Below, piece after piece: positions 52,688 through 61,067 of a stretch of 64,000 nt of DNA; within the stretch, counting starts at the first letter, position 1, and each line of letters begins with the position of its first letter. The position numbers and the translations under genes were made by a program. This DNA comes from Candidatus Amulumruptor caecigallinarius (GTDB lineage Bacteria; Bacteroidota; Bacteroidia; Bacteroidales; Muribaculaceae), in assembly GCA_023665605.1 (NCBI GenBank), contig JAMPDP010000004.1, positions 1 to 64,000 of the forward strand, in the 5' to 3' direction. Below the pieces are notes generated by a model. That model was not told where the DNA came from. It did no database searches and worked only from the letters and a program-made list of their open reading frames with translations.

Positions 52688-52976
52688 ATATCAAAATTTT
52701 ATCATTGTTTGCCGACCTGACTGCAAAATCCTTCAATCGCCCGTTTTCCACCAAATCCACCTTTTTCCCTAAGAGATCCTCAAGGTCAGTCATCATTCCG
52801 CATATTGTAAGTAGCGAAAGTCGGGTCGTCTTATCATAATCCACAAGGATATCAATGTCACTATCTGCAGTCTCTTCACCTCTTGAATATGAGCCGAACA
52901 ACCATGCCCTCAAAACAGGTTTCCCACTGAAGTAATCAGCAATAAGTTTTATATAATTTTGAGTCGAGTAGGTCAT
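52665..52976 (-). CDS. mntA: MntA-like nucleotidyltransferase antitoxin
   Basis: Minimal nucleotidyltransferase of about 103 residues. The motif GS-x10-D-x-D is complete (FGSYSRGEETADSDIDILV), with a third acidic residue likely in KKVDLVE. Known MntA enzymes AMPylate HepT. The frame opens at 52997, but a TATATTTG -7-like box covers 53002-52995, so MTYSTQNYIKL at 52976 is the better start. First gene of the pair. Confidence 0.85.
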   Translation of the reverse strand: MTYSTQNYIKLIADYFSGKPVLRAWLFGSYSRGEETADSDIDILVDYDKTTRLSLLTICGMMTDLEDLLGKKVDLVENGRLKDFAVRSANNDKILIYERTAQR

Positions 52977-53056
52977 TTGGCTGAAGATATATTGCAAATA
53001 TACAAAAAAAAGTATCCAACACTCATGTAATTTCGACTCAGCAAGTTGTTTATTCG

Positions 53057-53130
53057 TGATCCGGACGCGACTCGAACGCGTGACCGTCTGCTTAGAAGGC
53101 AGATGCTCTATCCAACTGAGCTACCGGACC
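53057..53130 (-). tRNA. tRNA-Arg (anticodon TCT)
   Basis: 74 nt, 5'-GGTCCGG ... CCGGATCA-3' on the minus strand: 7-bp acceptor stem (one G-U), D arm GTAGCTCAGTTGGATAGAG, anticodon loop CTTCTAA (anticodon TCT), T arm GTTCGAGTC. Discriminator A; CCA not encoded. Confidence 0.95.
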
Positions 53131-53195
53131 TACCTTATGTATCAGCGCGGCGGCACACTCGCTTTTTCCATGGGGTGTGCCGCCCGCTATCGGTG

Positions 53196-53226
53196 CAAAG
53201 TTAACGCTTTGGTGCGTGTTGTGCAA
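53196..53226 (-). promoter_or_regulatory. tRNA-Arg promoter
   Basis: TTG (53226-53224), 20-nt spacer, TAACTTTG (53203-53196), about 65 nt upstream of the mature tRNA 5' end. Confidence 0.65.
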
Positions 53227-53343
53227 CTCTCAGCGACGCTGCTCCGGGGCAACTGTATCAAATCGCTGTCATAACGCATGCCCATCGGAGCCGCGTGGAC
53301 AATAATAGACAGGTGCATGGAGGGTCTTGCAAAACCTTCCAAC

Positions 53344-53457
53344 GAGCGTCCGCAGGACGCTGATTTACCCGTAGCCCCGGAAGCCGGAGCGTTAGCGCAG
53401 GCATCCGGGGTAATAGTCTGCACAGCAAAGGGCGTCTGGAGGACGCCGATTTACAAC
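53344..53457. repeat. REP-like hairpin repeat, 114-bp form, second copy
   Basis: Same order and length as 40629-40742, with the second palindrome altered to GGCGTCTGGAGGACGCC. It lies between tRNA-Arg and gpmI. The preceding bases TTGCAAAACCTTCC also match the flank of the 40.6-kb copy. Beyond it (53458-53574) nothing recognisable. Confidence 0.8.
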
Positions 53458-53574
53458 AACCTCCGCCATCAGGAGGTGCTGCAACGCCCTCCGCAGCGAC
53501 TGTTTATGGCAAGCACGTAGAGAAAGCGCCTCGTAGAAGTGCGACAATCATAACTGGCGTGCCGGGGATGCCGC

Positions 53575-55092
53575 TCAGCCGTTGATCAGGCTGTGGCCCG
53601 TCATCTCCTTGGGCTGTGCCACGCCAAGGATGGACAGGATAGTCGGCGCCACATCTGCCAACTTGCCATCAGCCACCTTCGCCTGCTTGTCAGCCGTCAC
53701 GTAGATGCACGGCACAGGGTTCAGCGAGTGTGCCGTGTTGGGGGTGCCGTCAGGGTTGATGGCATTGTCGGCATTCCCGTGGTCGGCGATGATAATGGCC
53801 TCATAGCCACTCTCCTTGGCGGCCTCCACAGTGTCCTTCAGACATGCGTCAACAGCCTTAACTGCCTTTTCGATAGCCTCATACACTCCGGTATGACCCA
53901 CCATGTCGCCGTTGGCATAATTCACCACGATGAAGTCAAACTCCTGCGAACGGATTGCCTCCACCAGCTTGTCCTTCACCTCATAGGCACTCATCTCGGG
54001 CTTCAGGTCGTAAGTAGCCACCTTCGGCGATGCCACCAGAATGCGCTCCTCGCCCTCGAAAGGCTGCTCGCGGCCGCCGTTGAAGAAGAAAGTCACATGG
54101 GCATACTTCTCGGTCTCGGCGATGTGAAGCTGCTTCTTGTCGAGCGATGAGAGGTATTCAGCGAGCGTGTTGTCCACATTCTCCTTGTTGAAGATGATGT
54201 GCACACCCTCAAACGACGCATCATACGGAGTCATGCAGTAATACTGCAGCCCCGGAATGGTCTTCATACCGGCCTCAGGCATATCATGCTGCGTGAGCAC
54301 AACCGTGAGCTCCTTGGCGCGGTCATTGCGGTAGTTGTAGAACACCACAACGTCGCCCTCCTTGATAGTGCCGTCAACAGCAGAGTTGTTGATGGGCTTC
54401 ACAAACTCGTCGGTGACATCCTCATCATAGCTCTCCTGCATAGCCTTCACCAGGTCAGTAGCCTGCTTACCCTCGCCGTTAACCAGCAGATCATAGGCCA
54501 CCTTGACACGCTCCCAGCGCTTGTCACGGTCCATGGCATAGTAGCGACCAACGATTGACGCTATCTTGGCAGGGGTACCCTCGCAGTGAGCGAGCACATC
54601 CTCTATGAAGCCCTTGCCGGAACGAGGGTCGGTGTCGCGGCCATCCATGAAGCAGTGGATGTAAGCCTTCTCCAGACCATAAGTCTTGGTCAGTCCAATC
54701 AGCGCATAGAGGTGCTCAAGTGACGAGTGTACGCCGCCATTGCTCGTTAGACCCATGAAGTGAATAGCCTTGCCCGTACGCTTGGCGTAGCTGAATGCCT
54801 CTACTATCTGGTCATTGTTGGCGATGGAGCCATCCTTGATGGCGTTGTTGATCTTCACCAGGTCCTGATACACCACGCGGCCGGCACCGATGTTGAGGTG
54901 ACCTACCTCGGAGTTGCCCATCTGACCGTCGGGCAGACCCACATTCTCACCGCTGGCCTGAAGCTGTGAGTGAGGATATGTGTTGACAAGATAGTCCCAG
55001 TAAGGTGTCGGGGTGGAGTAGATCACGTCACCCTTGGTGTGGTTGCCTATACCCCAGCCGTCCAGGATAATCAGCAGTGCTTTGTTTGCCAT
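53575..55092 (-). CDS. gpmI: 2,3-bisphosphoglycerate-independent phosphoglycerate mutase
   Basis: Interconverts 3- and 2-phosphoglycerate in glycolysis using two Mn ions. 505 residues, alkaline-phosphatase fold. Asp11 (LDGWG) and nucleophile Ser61 ([10 protein letters not shown]) are visible, as are the substrate loop [32 protein letters not shown] near 150, [16 protein letters not shown] near 188, and the C-terminal metal site [10 protein letters not shown] near 440 with [12 protein letters not shown]. It has its own promoter at 55138-55168 and REP-like repeats on both sides. Confidence 0.97.
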   Translation of the reverse strand: MANKALLIILDGWGIGNHTKGDVIYSTPTPYWDYLVNTYPHSQLQASGENVGLPDGQMGNSEVGHLNIGAGRVVYQDLVKINNAIKDGSIANNDQIVEAFSYAKRTGKAIHFMGLTSNGGVHSSLEHLYALIGLTKTYGLEKAYIHCFMDGRDTDPRSGKGFIEDVLAHCEGTPAKIASIVGRYYAMDRDKRWERVKVAYDLLVNGEGKQATDLVKAMQESYDEDVTDEFVKPINNSAVDGTIKEGDVVVFYNYRNDRAKELTVVLTQHDMPEAGMKTIPGLQYYCMTPYDASFEGVHIIFNKENVDNTLAEYLSSLDKKQLHIAETEKYAHVTFFFNGGREQPFEGEERILVASPKVATYDLKPEMSAYEVKDKLVEAIRSQEFDFIVVNYANGDMVGHTGVYEAIEKAVKAVDACLKDTVEAAKESGYEAIIIADHGNADNAINPDGTPNTAHSLNPVPCIYVTADKQAKVADGKLADVAPTILSILGVAQPKEMTGHSLING

Positions 55093-55137
55093 AATTATGT
55101 ATCTCTAAGCAAGTTTATATCCAAGTGTATTACACTG

Positions 55138-55168
55138 CAAAGTTACTCAATCCCCCTCATCTGTGCAA
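55138..55168 (-). promoter_or_regulatory. gpmI promoter
   Basis: TTG (55168-55166), 20-nt spacer, TAACTTTG (55145-55138); leader of about 40 nt to ATG 55092. Confidence 0.7.
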
Positions 55169-55227
55169 CACACCGCCCCCGGTGCTTCAAATCCGTCCTT
55201 CAAATTCGCGCACACTCCAAAAAAGGA

Positions 55228-55517
55228 GCGTCCGCAGGACGCTGACTTACCCGTAGCCCCGGAAGCCGGAGCGATAGCGCAGGCATCCGGGGTTGAGAGG
55301 CATCCAACAAACAGGGCGTCCGCAGGACGCTGATTTACCCGTAGCCCCGGAAGCCGGAGCGATAGCGCAGGCATCCGGGGTTGAGAGGCATCCAACAAAC
55401 AGGGCGTCCGCAGGACGCTGATTTACCCGTAGCCCCGGAAGCCGGAGCGATAGCGCAGGCATCCGGGGTTGAGAGGCATCCAACAAACAGGGCGTCCGCA
55501 GGACGCCGATTTACAAC
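55228..55517. repeat. Tandem array of an 88-bp REP-like unit (three full copies plus a half)
   Basis: Units start at 55228, 55316, 55404 and (half) 55492. Each has the GCGTCCGCAGGACGC palindrome, GATTTACCCGTAG, the CCCCGGAAGCC/GGCATCCGGGG hairpin and a linker GAGAGGCATCCAACAAACAG. Copies 2 and 3 look identical; copy 1 has GACTTAC for GATTTAC. It lies between gpmI and folB. Confidence 0.9.
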
Positions 55518-55565
55518 GTCCATTAATTGATATGGCCCCGAAGATGTAAAGAGGAGCAGCCCTCA

Positions 55566-55928
55566 CTACGGCCACACAAGCGTCACCTCTGCCTGAGCTA
55601 TCTCCGCTCCGGGCACCGGCGGATGCAGCTTCGCCACTGTCACCGAGCCACCCGCAGTCTGGGGCCACTCAGCCACAAGCGCCCGACGTATGGCTTCCGC
55701 CGCAGTCTCTATCAGCGCGTGCGGACACGCCATCTCGCGGCGTATCACCTCGGCCATCTCGGCATAGCTCACTGTGGCGTCAAGCCTGTCTGAGGCAAGC
55801 GCCTCAGTGGGCAGATCAAGGGTGAGCGACGCGCTCACCTCAAAGTCAATGCCCACACGCTGCTCCTGGGCCGACACGCCATGGAAGCCATGCACGCACA
55901 TACGGCTCACGCTAATGGTTGTCTTCAT
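55566..55928 (-). CDS. folB: Dihydroneopterin aldolase
   Basis: Folate-pathway enzyme converting 7,8-dihydroneopterin to 6-hydroxymethyl-dihydropterin and glycolaldehyde. 120 residues. The family opening VSRMCVHGFHGVSAQEQRVG, the central DRLDATVSYAEMAEVI and the active-site Glu region ALIETAAEAIRRAL fit, ending with VAKLHPPVPGAEIAQAEVTLVW. It is preceded by the OmpA-family gene after a 94-bp gap and followed by the repeat array. Confidence 0.9.
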   Translation of the reverse strand: MKTTISVSRMCVHGFHGVSAQEQRVGIDFEVSASLTLDLPTEALASDRLDATVSYAEMAEVIRREMACPHALIETAAEAIRRALVAEWPQTAGGSVTVAKLHPPVPGAEIAQAEVTLVWP

Positions 55929-56022
55929 TGCACAATATCATTAAAAAACGCACGGGAGGCCTCTGGGCGGAGTGGTCTCCGGCCGGGTGCCTCCCGTGTT
56001 ATGGTGTCGGTGCGACTGCGAG

Positions 56023-57270
56023 TTACTGCACCTCGTCGATGGTCACAGCACGGTCAAGTGACACGCACTTCTCACCGAGGTCGCAGAGGTTGCCCGCGTT
56101 GATGGTCACGTCAAACTGTGAGGGGTTCACACCGTTGGCAATCAGCGCATCCTTCACGCCGTTGGCACGGGCGTGACGCAGACGGGTGTTGATCTGGTCG
56201 TTACCGGTATAGTTGTCAGCCCAACCGGTCACCACGTAGCGGGTGTCCGGGTGATTGTTCATCACCTGTGCGATAGCGGCAACAACCTGCTTGTCCTGCG
56301 GGGTGAGGCGGCTCACGTTGATCGGATAGTAGATGGTTGCCAGGTGATCCTGCACGGGGGCGGCTACCGGCTGCGGGGCCGGACGATCCAGGCATGCCTT
56401 CAGCTGGGTCTCAAGCTCTGAAATCTTGGCATTGGCATCGTCAAGAGCGGCGATGTACTGGCTGCAATCCTCGGCGGGAGGACATACAGGTACCATCGGG
56501 CCGTTCCAGTCACGCTTCTTGAACTTGTAAGTCACGCCAAGGTAAGCCTGCAGGTTGCCGGTGGTGCGGTTCACAGGAGCCGACTCCTCAGTGTACTTAT
56601 ATGAGAATGAGTGAGCGTCATAGAAGCTGTAACGGAAGTCAAGCGACAGGTCAACCTGCTTGCTCAGACGCAGCGTGTTGATGATACCGCCGTGGATGGT
56701 GAGCACGCGGTCATGGTTGTTCTCCCAGCCCTCATCCTTGAAGCCTCCGTTTGCCAGGGGCTCATAGTGACGAGACAGCGACCAGTAACCGCCACCACCT
56801 GCGTAAACTATCACATTCCACTTGCGGTCAGGCTTGTACCCGCCTATCCAGTTGTGGAGGTTGAACATCACGTCTGCCACAGGCCCAATCTCGTTGAACT
56901 TAGCCTGATAGTAGCCGTTGTGCATCGAGTTGTTGCCGCCGTAAGTCGGATAGCTCAGGTTTGAGAGCTGCTTGGTCATCAGCATATTCACACCGAAGCG
57001 AACACCGATGATGGGTGTGAACCACTTGCCGCCCCAGATGCTGAACGCCGGTGCGCAGCCATTCCAGAAATTGCGGTGGTTGTTAAATCCGGAGAACACC
57101 TTGTTGGCGCCTACTTCACCGGTGATGAACCAGTTATCCTTCATGCGGTTCATCAGCAGGCCCTGTGAAGCATCCTCAACATAGGTCACCTCCTTGGTCT
57201 GCTCCTGTGCGAATGCAGACTGACCGGCCAGAAGGGCCGCCATTGCGCCTACGAGAAATGATTTCTTCAT
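56023..57270 (-). CDS. OmpA-family outer membrane protein
   Basis: 415-residue outer membrane protein with a clear signal peptide (MKKSFLVGAMAALLAGQSAFAQ). Residues 25-265 form an eight-strand-like barrel rich in Tyr, Trp, Phe and Gly. A coiled-coil linker (DCSQYIAALDDANAKISELETQLKACLDRP) and a Pro/Ala hinge lead to a C-terminal OmpA peptidoglycan-binding domain (INVSRLTPQDKQVVAAIAQVMNNHPDTRYVVTGWADNYTGNDQINTRLRHARANGV). The usual TDxxG is VTGWAD here. ATG 57270 is chosen: the longer frame overlaps the promoter. Strong promoter and clean leader suggest an abundant protein. Confidence 0.92.
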   Translation of the reverse strand: MKKSFLVGAMAALLAGQSAFAQEQTKEVTYVEDASQGLLMNRMKDNWFITGEVGANKVFSGFNNHRNFWNGCAPAFSIWGGKWFTPIIGVRFGVNMLMTKQLSNLSYPTYGGNNSMHNGYYQAKFNEIGPVADVMFNLHNWIGGYKPDRKWNVIVYAGGGGYWSLSRHYEPLANGGFKDEGWENNHDRVLTIHGGIINTLRLSKQVDLSLDFRYSFYDAHSFSYKYTEESAPVNRTTGNLQAYLGVTYKFKKRDWNGPMVPVCPPAEDCSQYIAALDDANAKISELETQLKACLDRPAPQPVAAPVQDHLATIYYPINVSRLTPQDKQVVAAIAQVMNNHPDTRYVVTGWADNYTGNDQINTRLRHARANGVKDALIANGVNPSQFDVTINAGNLCDLGEKCVSLDRAVTIDEVQ

Positions 57271-57326
57271 GATTTTTATTGAAACGAAGTAGAAAGAATA
57301 TTCAGTGCATTGGTACAATATCAGCA

Positions 57327-57358
57327 CAAAGTTATTGAAAATTTTTTAAAATCTACAA
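57327..57358 (-). promoter_or_regulatory. Promoter of the OmpA-family gene
   Basis: TTG (57358-57356), 21-nt spacer, TAACTTTG (57334-57327); leader of about 50 nt. Confidence 0.7.
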
Positions 57359-57474
57359 CTCCGTGTGAAAAAATGTTGAAAAAAGCCCCCTCTCCTCACT
57401 AATCCCATATCAAAACTTGAATGCCTCCGGCGCCTCATTTAAATAAGTGATTGTTTCCGTCAACGTAAGAGGGC

Positions 57475-57592
57475 ATTGCAAAACCATCAGCTTGTAGGGA
57501 TGCACCGTGGTGCATCCGGCGCAACAATCTGTAAATCAATGGATACACACAGCACATCCCTACAAATTGACGGAAATAGCCTGTTTTGCAAC
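57475..57592. repeat. GTTGCAAAAC-bounded palindromic element, copy 1
   Basis: Bounded by ATTGCAAAAC and GTTTTGCAAC. Inside, TTGTAGGGATG near 57496 pairs with CATCCCTACAA ending near 57566, enclosing GCACCGTGGTGC and CAACAATCTGTAAATCA. A closely similar copy is at 63623-63750. Confidence 0.75.
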
Positions 57593-57598
57593 ACCCCC

Positions 57599-57778
57599 CT
57601 TTACTCGTAGCCCCGGGAGCCGCAGCGACAGCGAAGGCATCCGGGGCATAGTCAGCGCAGCAAAAGGCGTCCGCAGGACGCCGATTTACCCGTAGCCCCG
57701 GAAGCCGCAGCGACAGCGAAGGCATCCGGGGTTAAAAGCTGCATATCAAAAGGGGCGTCCGCAGGACGCCGATTTACA
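57599..57778. repeat. REP-like hairpin repeats, two variant units
   Basis: Two CGTAGCCCCGG(G/A)AGCCGCAGCGACAGCGAAGGCATCCGGGG hairpins (first half variable) separated and followed by GGCGTCCGCAGGACGCC-GATTTAC. The inner loop differs from the 53/55-kb copies (CGCAGCGACAGCGA instead of CGGAGCGATAGCGC). Confidence 0.8.
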
Positions 57779-57811
57779 TCCTCAAACAGACAATAGCGAG
57801 GTCTGCAACAC

Positions 57812-59860
57812 TCAATCTTTCACGGCCCCGATTCGCTTGAGATAGCTCAGCACCTTCACCGTAATATTATTAACGGTAAACCCGAACTTCTCATCAAGCA
57901 CCTTGTAAGGAGCCGATGCTCCGAAGCGGTCAAGGCCGAATATCTCGCCATGGTCACCAACCACCGCTCTAAGGGTGCTGGACAGACCGGCCGTGAGACC
58001 ATAGACCGGCTTCCCGACCGGTATCACGCTCTGGCGATACTCCTCGGGCTGCTCCATGAACAGGCCGATGGAGGGCACAGACACCACGCGCGCAGGCACT
58101 TCAGCCGCTTCAAGCTGCACGGCGACATCGCACAGCAGCGACACCTCTGAGCCGTTACCCACCAGCGTCACTTTGGCTTCGGGATTTTCCATCACCACGT
58201 AGCCACCCTTCTCCACGCCAAGGGCCGCCTCATATCGGTTGCCGCTTGAGCAGGGCAGGTCGCTGACATCCTGACGAGTGAGGATGAGCGCGGTGGGAGT
58301 ATGCGAATTCTCCATGGCCAGCTTCCACGCCACAGTGGTCTCGGCACTGTCGGCCGGACGTAGCACAAGCATCGACGGGCGACCGGAGCAGTTGCGCACC
58401 TCTTCCAGCAGTCTGAGCTGGTGCTCATGCTCCACCGGCTCGTGTGTGGGGCCATCCTCACCGACGCGGAAGGCGTCGTGCGTGAACACATATTTCATCG
58501 GAAGCTCCATCAGCGCGGCCATACGGATGGCGGGCTTCATGTAGTCGGAGAACACAAAGAAGGTGCCGCAAGCGGCATACATGCCACCGTGGAGCAGAAC
58601 GCCGTTGAGCACGGCGGCCATCGTCAGCTCAGCGACTCCCGCATGCAGGAACCCTCCGGAGAAATCGCCGGGTGCCAGAGCTCCGGTCTGCTTCAAGAAT
58701 GCCTCTGTTTTGTCGGAGTTGGCAAGGTCGGCCGATGCCACTATCATATTCTTCACCTTCTGCCCGAGCACGCTTAGCACGTCGGCAGAGGCCGTACGGG
58801 TTGCAACATTGGCCTTGTGGGGAATGGCGGCCCAGTCTATTTCCGGCAGCTTGAGGGCTACGAACCCTTCGAGCTCGGAAGCCTTGTCTGGGTTGGACTG
58901 CTTCCATGCCTCAATGGCGGCACGGCGCTTGGATACGATGCTCCGAAGCTCGGCGGCACGCTCCTGATAGAGCTTGGAGGCATCCTCGCGGATCTCCCAC
59001 GCTTTCTCGGGGTCGCTCCCGAGATTGCGAACCGTTGCGGCATAGTCGGCACCGCTCTTGCTCAGAGGCTGTCCGTGCGTTGAGGTCTCACCCTCGAAAC
59101 AGGCCCCGTCGGCTGTCATGCACCCCTTGCCCATCACGGTGTGACCGATTATCAGGGTGGGTTTCCCGTTAGGAGTGCAAGCGTCGCTCAGCGCACCCGC
59201 TATAGCCACGGCATCATTGCCGTCTATGCTGATCACGCGCCAGCCCCATGCCTCATACTTTGCTGCATAGTCCTCACGCGTCACCTCATCAACCTTGGTT
59301 GACAGCTGCACATCGTTGCAGTCATAGAACATTATCAGGTTCTCCAGACCGAGATACCCTGCTAGACGACCTGCGCCCTGAGCAATCTCCTCCTGGATGC
59401 CGCCGTCGGAGATAAACGCATAAGTCTTGTGGGCAAACGCCTCGCCAAAGCGGGCCACAAACATCCGCTCGGCTATCGCCGCGCCTACGGCCATGGTGTG
59501 ACCCTGACCAAGCGGACCGGAGGTATTCTCCACCCCGCGCGCCTGGTCCACCTCGGGGTGTCCCGGTGTGCACGAGCCCCACTGACGAAACTCCTTCAGC
59601 TCCTCCACGGTATAGTGGCCCGCAAGCGCGAGAACCGCATAGAGCATCGGCGACATGTGTCCCGGGTCAAGGAAGAAGCGGTCACGCCAGAACCAAGTCG
59701 GATCGTCAGGGTCTGTCACGAGAAATTGCGAATAGAGCACGTTGACAAAGTCCGCGCCCCCCATTGCGCCGCCGGGATGTCCTGACTTGGCCTTCTCGAC
59801 CATGGTCGCGGCCAAAACCCTGATGTTGTCCGCCGCGTTGTCAAGTCGCTTAGTATCCAT
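57812..59860 (-). CDS. tkt: Transketolase
   Basis: Thiamine-diphosphate enzyme moving two-carbon ketol units in the pentose phosphate pathway. 682 residues. Seen: KSGHPGGAMGGADF near 26-39, VENTSGPLGQGHTMAVGAAIAER near 112-134, the TPP/metal motif ISDGGIQEEIAQGAGRLAGYLGLENLIMFYDCNDVQLS near 155-190, the middle pyrimidine domain with KYVFTHDAFRVGEDGPTHEPVEHEHQLR near 465, and the C-terminal domain. ATG 59860 (MDTKRLDNAAD) is used; the longer frame covers the promoter. It is followed by repeat elements. Confidence 0.95.
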   Translation of the reverse strand: MDTKRLDNAADNIRVLAATMVEKAKSGHPGGAMGGADFVNVLYSQFLVTDPDDPTWFWRDRFFLDPGHMSPMLYAVLALAGHYTVEELKEFRQWGSCTPGHPEVDQARGVENTSGPLGQGHTMAVGAAIAERMFVARFGEAFAHKTYAFISDGGIQEEIAQGAGRLAGYLGLENLIMFYDCNDVQLSTKVDEVTREDYAAKYEAWGWRVISIDGNDAVAIAGALSDACTPNGKPTLIIGHTVMGKGCMTADGACFEGETSTHGQPLSKSGADYAATVRNLGSDPEKAWEIREDASKLYQERAAELRSIVSKRRAAIEAWKQSNPDKASELEGFVALKLPEIDWAAIPHKANVATRTASADVLSVLGQKVKNMIVASADLANSDKTEAFLKQTGALAPGDFSGGFLHAGVAELTMAAVLNGVLLHGGMYAACGTFFVFSDYMKPAIRMAALMELPMKYVFTHDAFRVGEDGPTHEPVEHEHQLRLLEEVRNCSGRPSMLVLRPADSAETTVAWKLAMENSHTPTALILTRQDVSDLPCSSGNRYEAALGVEKGGYVVMENPEAKVTLVGNGSEVSLLCDVAVQLEAAEVPARVVSVPSIGLFMEQPEEYRQSVIPVGKPVYGLTAGLSSTLRAVVGDHGEIFGLDRFGASAPYKVLDEKFGFTVNNITVKVLSYLKRIGAVKD

Positions 59861-59914
59861 TGTGTGCAAGTATAAATGGAGTATGTGTGGGTGTGTTGGT
59901 ACTGTATATAGCGG

Positions 59915-59945
59915 CAAATTTACACATTTTTGCCCCCCGCACCAA
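59915..59945 (-). promoter_or_regulatory. Transketolase promoter
   Basis: TTG (59945-59943), 20-nt spacer, TAAATTTG (59922-59915); leader of about 48 nt. Confidence 0.7.
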
Positions 59946-60048
59946 ATCCACCTCCCCAAAGGACAACTCTTCCGCAAAAAAATGTTAAATCATCGCCGCC
60001 AAAACCCGCCTACGCCCTCAAAGCGTAGGTCACTCCCCGCATTAATTG

Positions 60049-60056
60049 TATATTTG
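60049..60056 (+). promoter_or_regulatory. Possible -7 box of nfo
   Basis: TATATTTG matches TAnnTTTG 90 nt before the nfo ATG. No TTG is found at the -33 position. Confidence 0.35.
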
Positions 60057-60145
60057 CCAAATTGTAGACCGGAGGGACTCTCTCACCTCATTCTTCTTGA
60101 CCCCTTTTACCGCACGAAACACTGACCAACACACCCCTTCAGATA

Positions 60146-61015
60146 ATGAAATACATCGGTGCACACGTAGCCGTAGCTGGCGGCGTCAGCAGCGCCCCGC
60201 TCAACGCTGCCGCAATCGGAGCAAAAGCTTTCGCCCTCTTCACGCGCAACCCGTCTCGATGGGCCTCTAAGCCGATCTCCGACAAAGAAGCCGATGCTTT
60301 CAAGGCCAATTGTCTCGCCAACGGCTTCTCTCCCGACCATATCCTGCCTCACGACAGCTTCCTCATCAACCTCGGAGCCCCGGACTCCGAGAAGCTCCGC
60401 CGAAGCCGCGAAGCCTTCCTCGACGAGCTCCATCGGTGCGAGCAGCTCGGTCTCACCATGCTCAACTTCCACCCCGGAAGCCACCTCGGGGAAATCGCCC
60501 CTGACGCTTGCCTCGACCTCATTGCCGACAGCATCAACGATGCTCTCGACAAGACATCCGGCGTGAAGGCCGTCATCGAGAACACCGCTGGCCAGGGCTC
60601 AAACCTCGGTTTCAGATTCGAGCAGATTGCACATATCATTGACCGAGTGGCTGACAAGTCGCGCATCGGCGTTTGCATCGACTCCTGCCACGCTTACTCA
60701 GCCGGCTATGACCTGGCCACGCCCGAGGGATACCGCGACACATGGTCACAATTCGACACCATCATCGGCCGCCAATACCTCAGCGCCATGCACATCAACG
60801 ACTCCAAGAAGGCCCTCAGCTCACGCGTTGACCGACACGAGAGCGTGGGCAAAGGCACTCTCGGCGAGTCTTTCTTCTGCATGCTCATGGCCGACCCCGG
60901 GCTCGACAACATACCCCTCATCCTTGAGACTCCCGACGAGAGCCTCTGGGCCGACGAGATTGCTTGGCTATACTCCCTCCCGGGAGCCATGACGGTAGCC
61001 ACAGACCACGCTTGA
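60146..61015 (+). CDS. nfo: Endonuclease IV (AP endonuclease)
   Basis: Cleaves DNA 5' to abasic sites in base excision repair; TIM-barrel with three Zn ions. 289 residues. The metal ligands are readable in family motifs: LPHDSF (His near 69), NFHPGSH (His near 109), AVIENTAGQG (Glu near 144), CIDSCHAYSAGYD (Asp and His near 178-182), MHINDSK (His near 215), DRHESVGKG (Asp/His near 228-230), and LILETPD (Glu near 260). Start MKYIGAHVA is canonical. The MFS transporter gene follows after 52 bp in the same direction. Confidence 0.96.
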   Translation: MKYIGAHVAVAGGVSSAPLNAAAIGAKAFALFTRNPSRWASKPISDKEADAFKANCLANGFSPDHILPHDSFLINLGAPDSEKLRRSREAFLDELHRCEQLGLTMLNFHPGSHLGEIAPDACLDLIADSINDALDKTSGVKAVIENTAGQGSNLGFRFEQIAHIIDRVADKSRIGVCIDSCHAYSAGYDLATPEGYRDTWSQFDTIIGRQYLSAMHINDSKKALSSRVDRHESVGKGTLGESFFCMLMADPGLDNIPLILETPDESLWADEIAWLYSLPGAMTVATDHA

Positions 61016-61067
61016 CTCCAATCAGAAACTCACATCTTCACAAACATACACACATCCTGACAACCTT

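Noticed and set aside
55228-55517. CRISPR array
   Set aside because: The regular repeat has no variable spacers; the whole 88-bp unit is repeated, and no cas genes are present.
55147-55668. Series of short minus-strand frames repeating the same peptide
   Set aside because: They are translations of the 88-bp noncoding repeat array; the same peptide recurs at every repeat locus (also 53187-53423, 57435-57725, 63751-63993).
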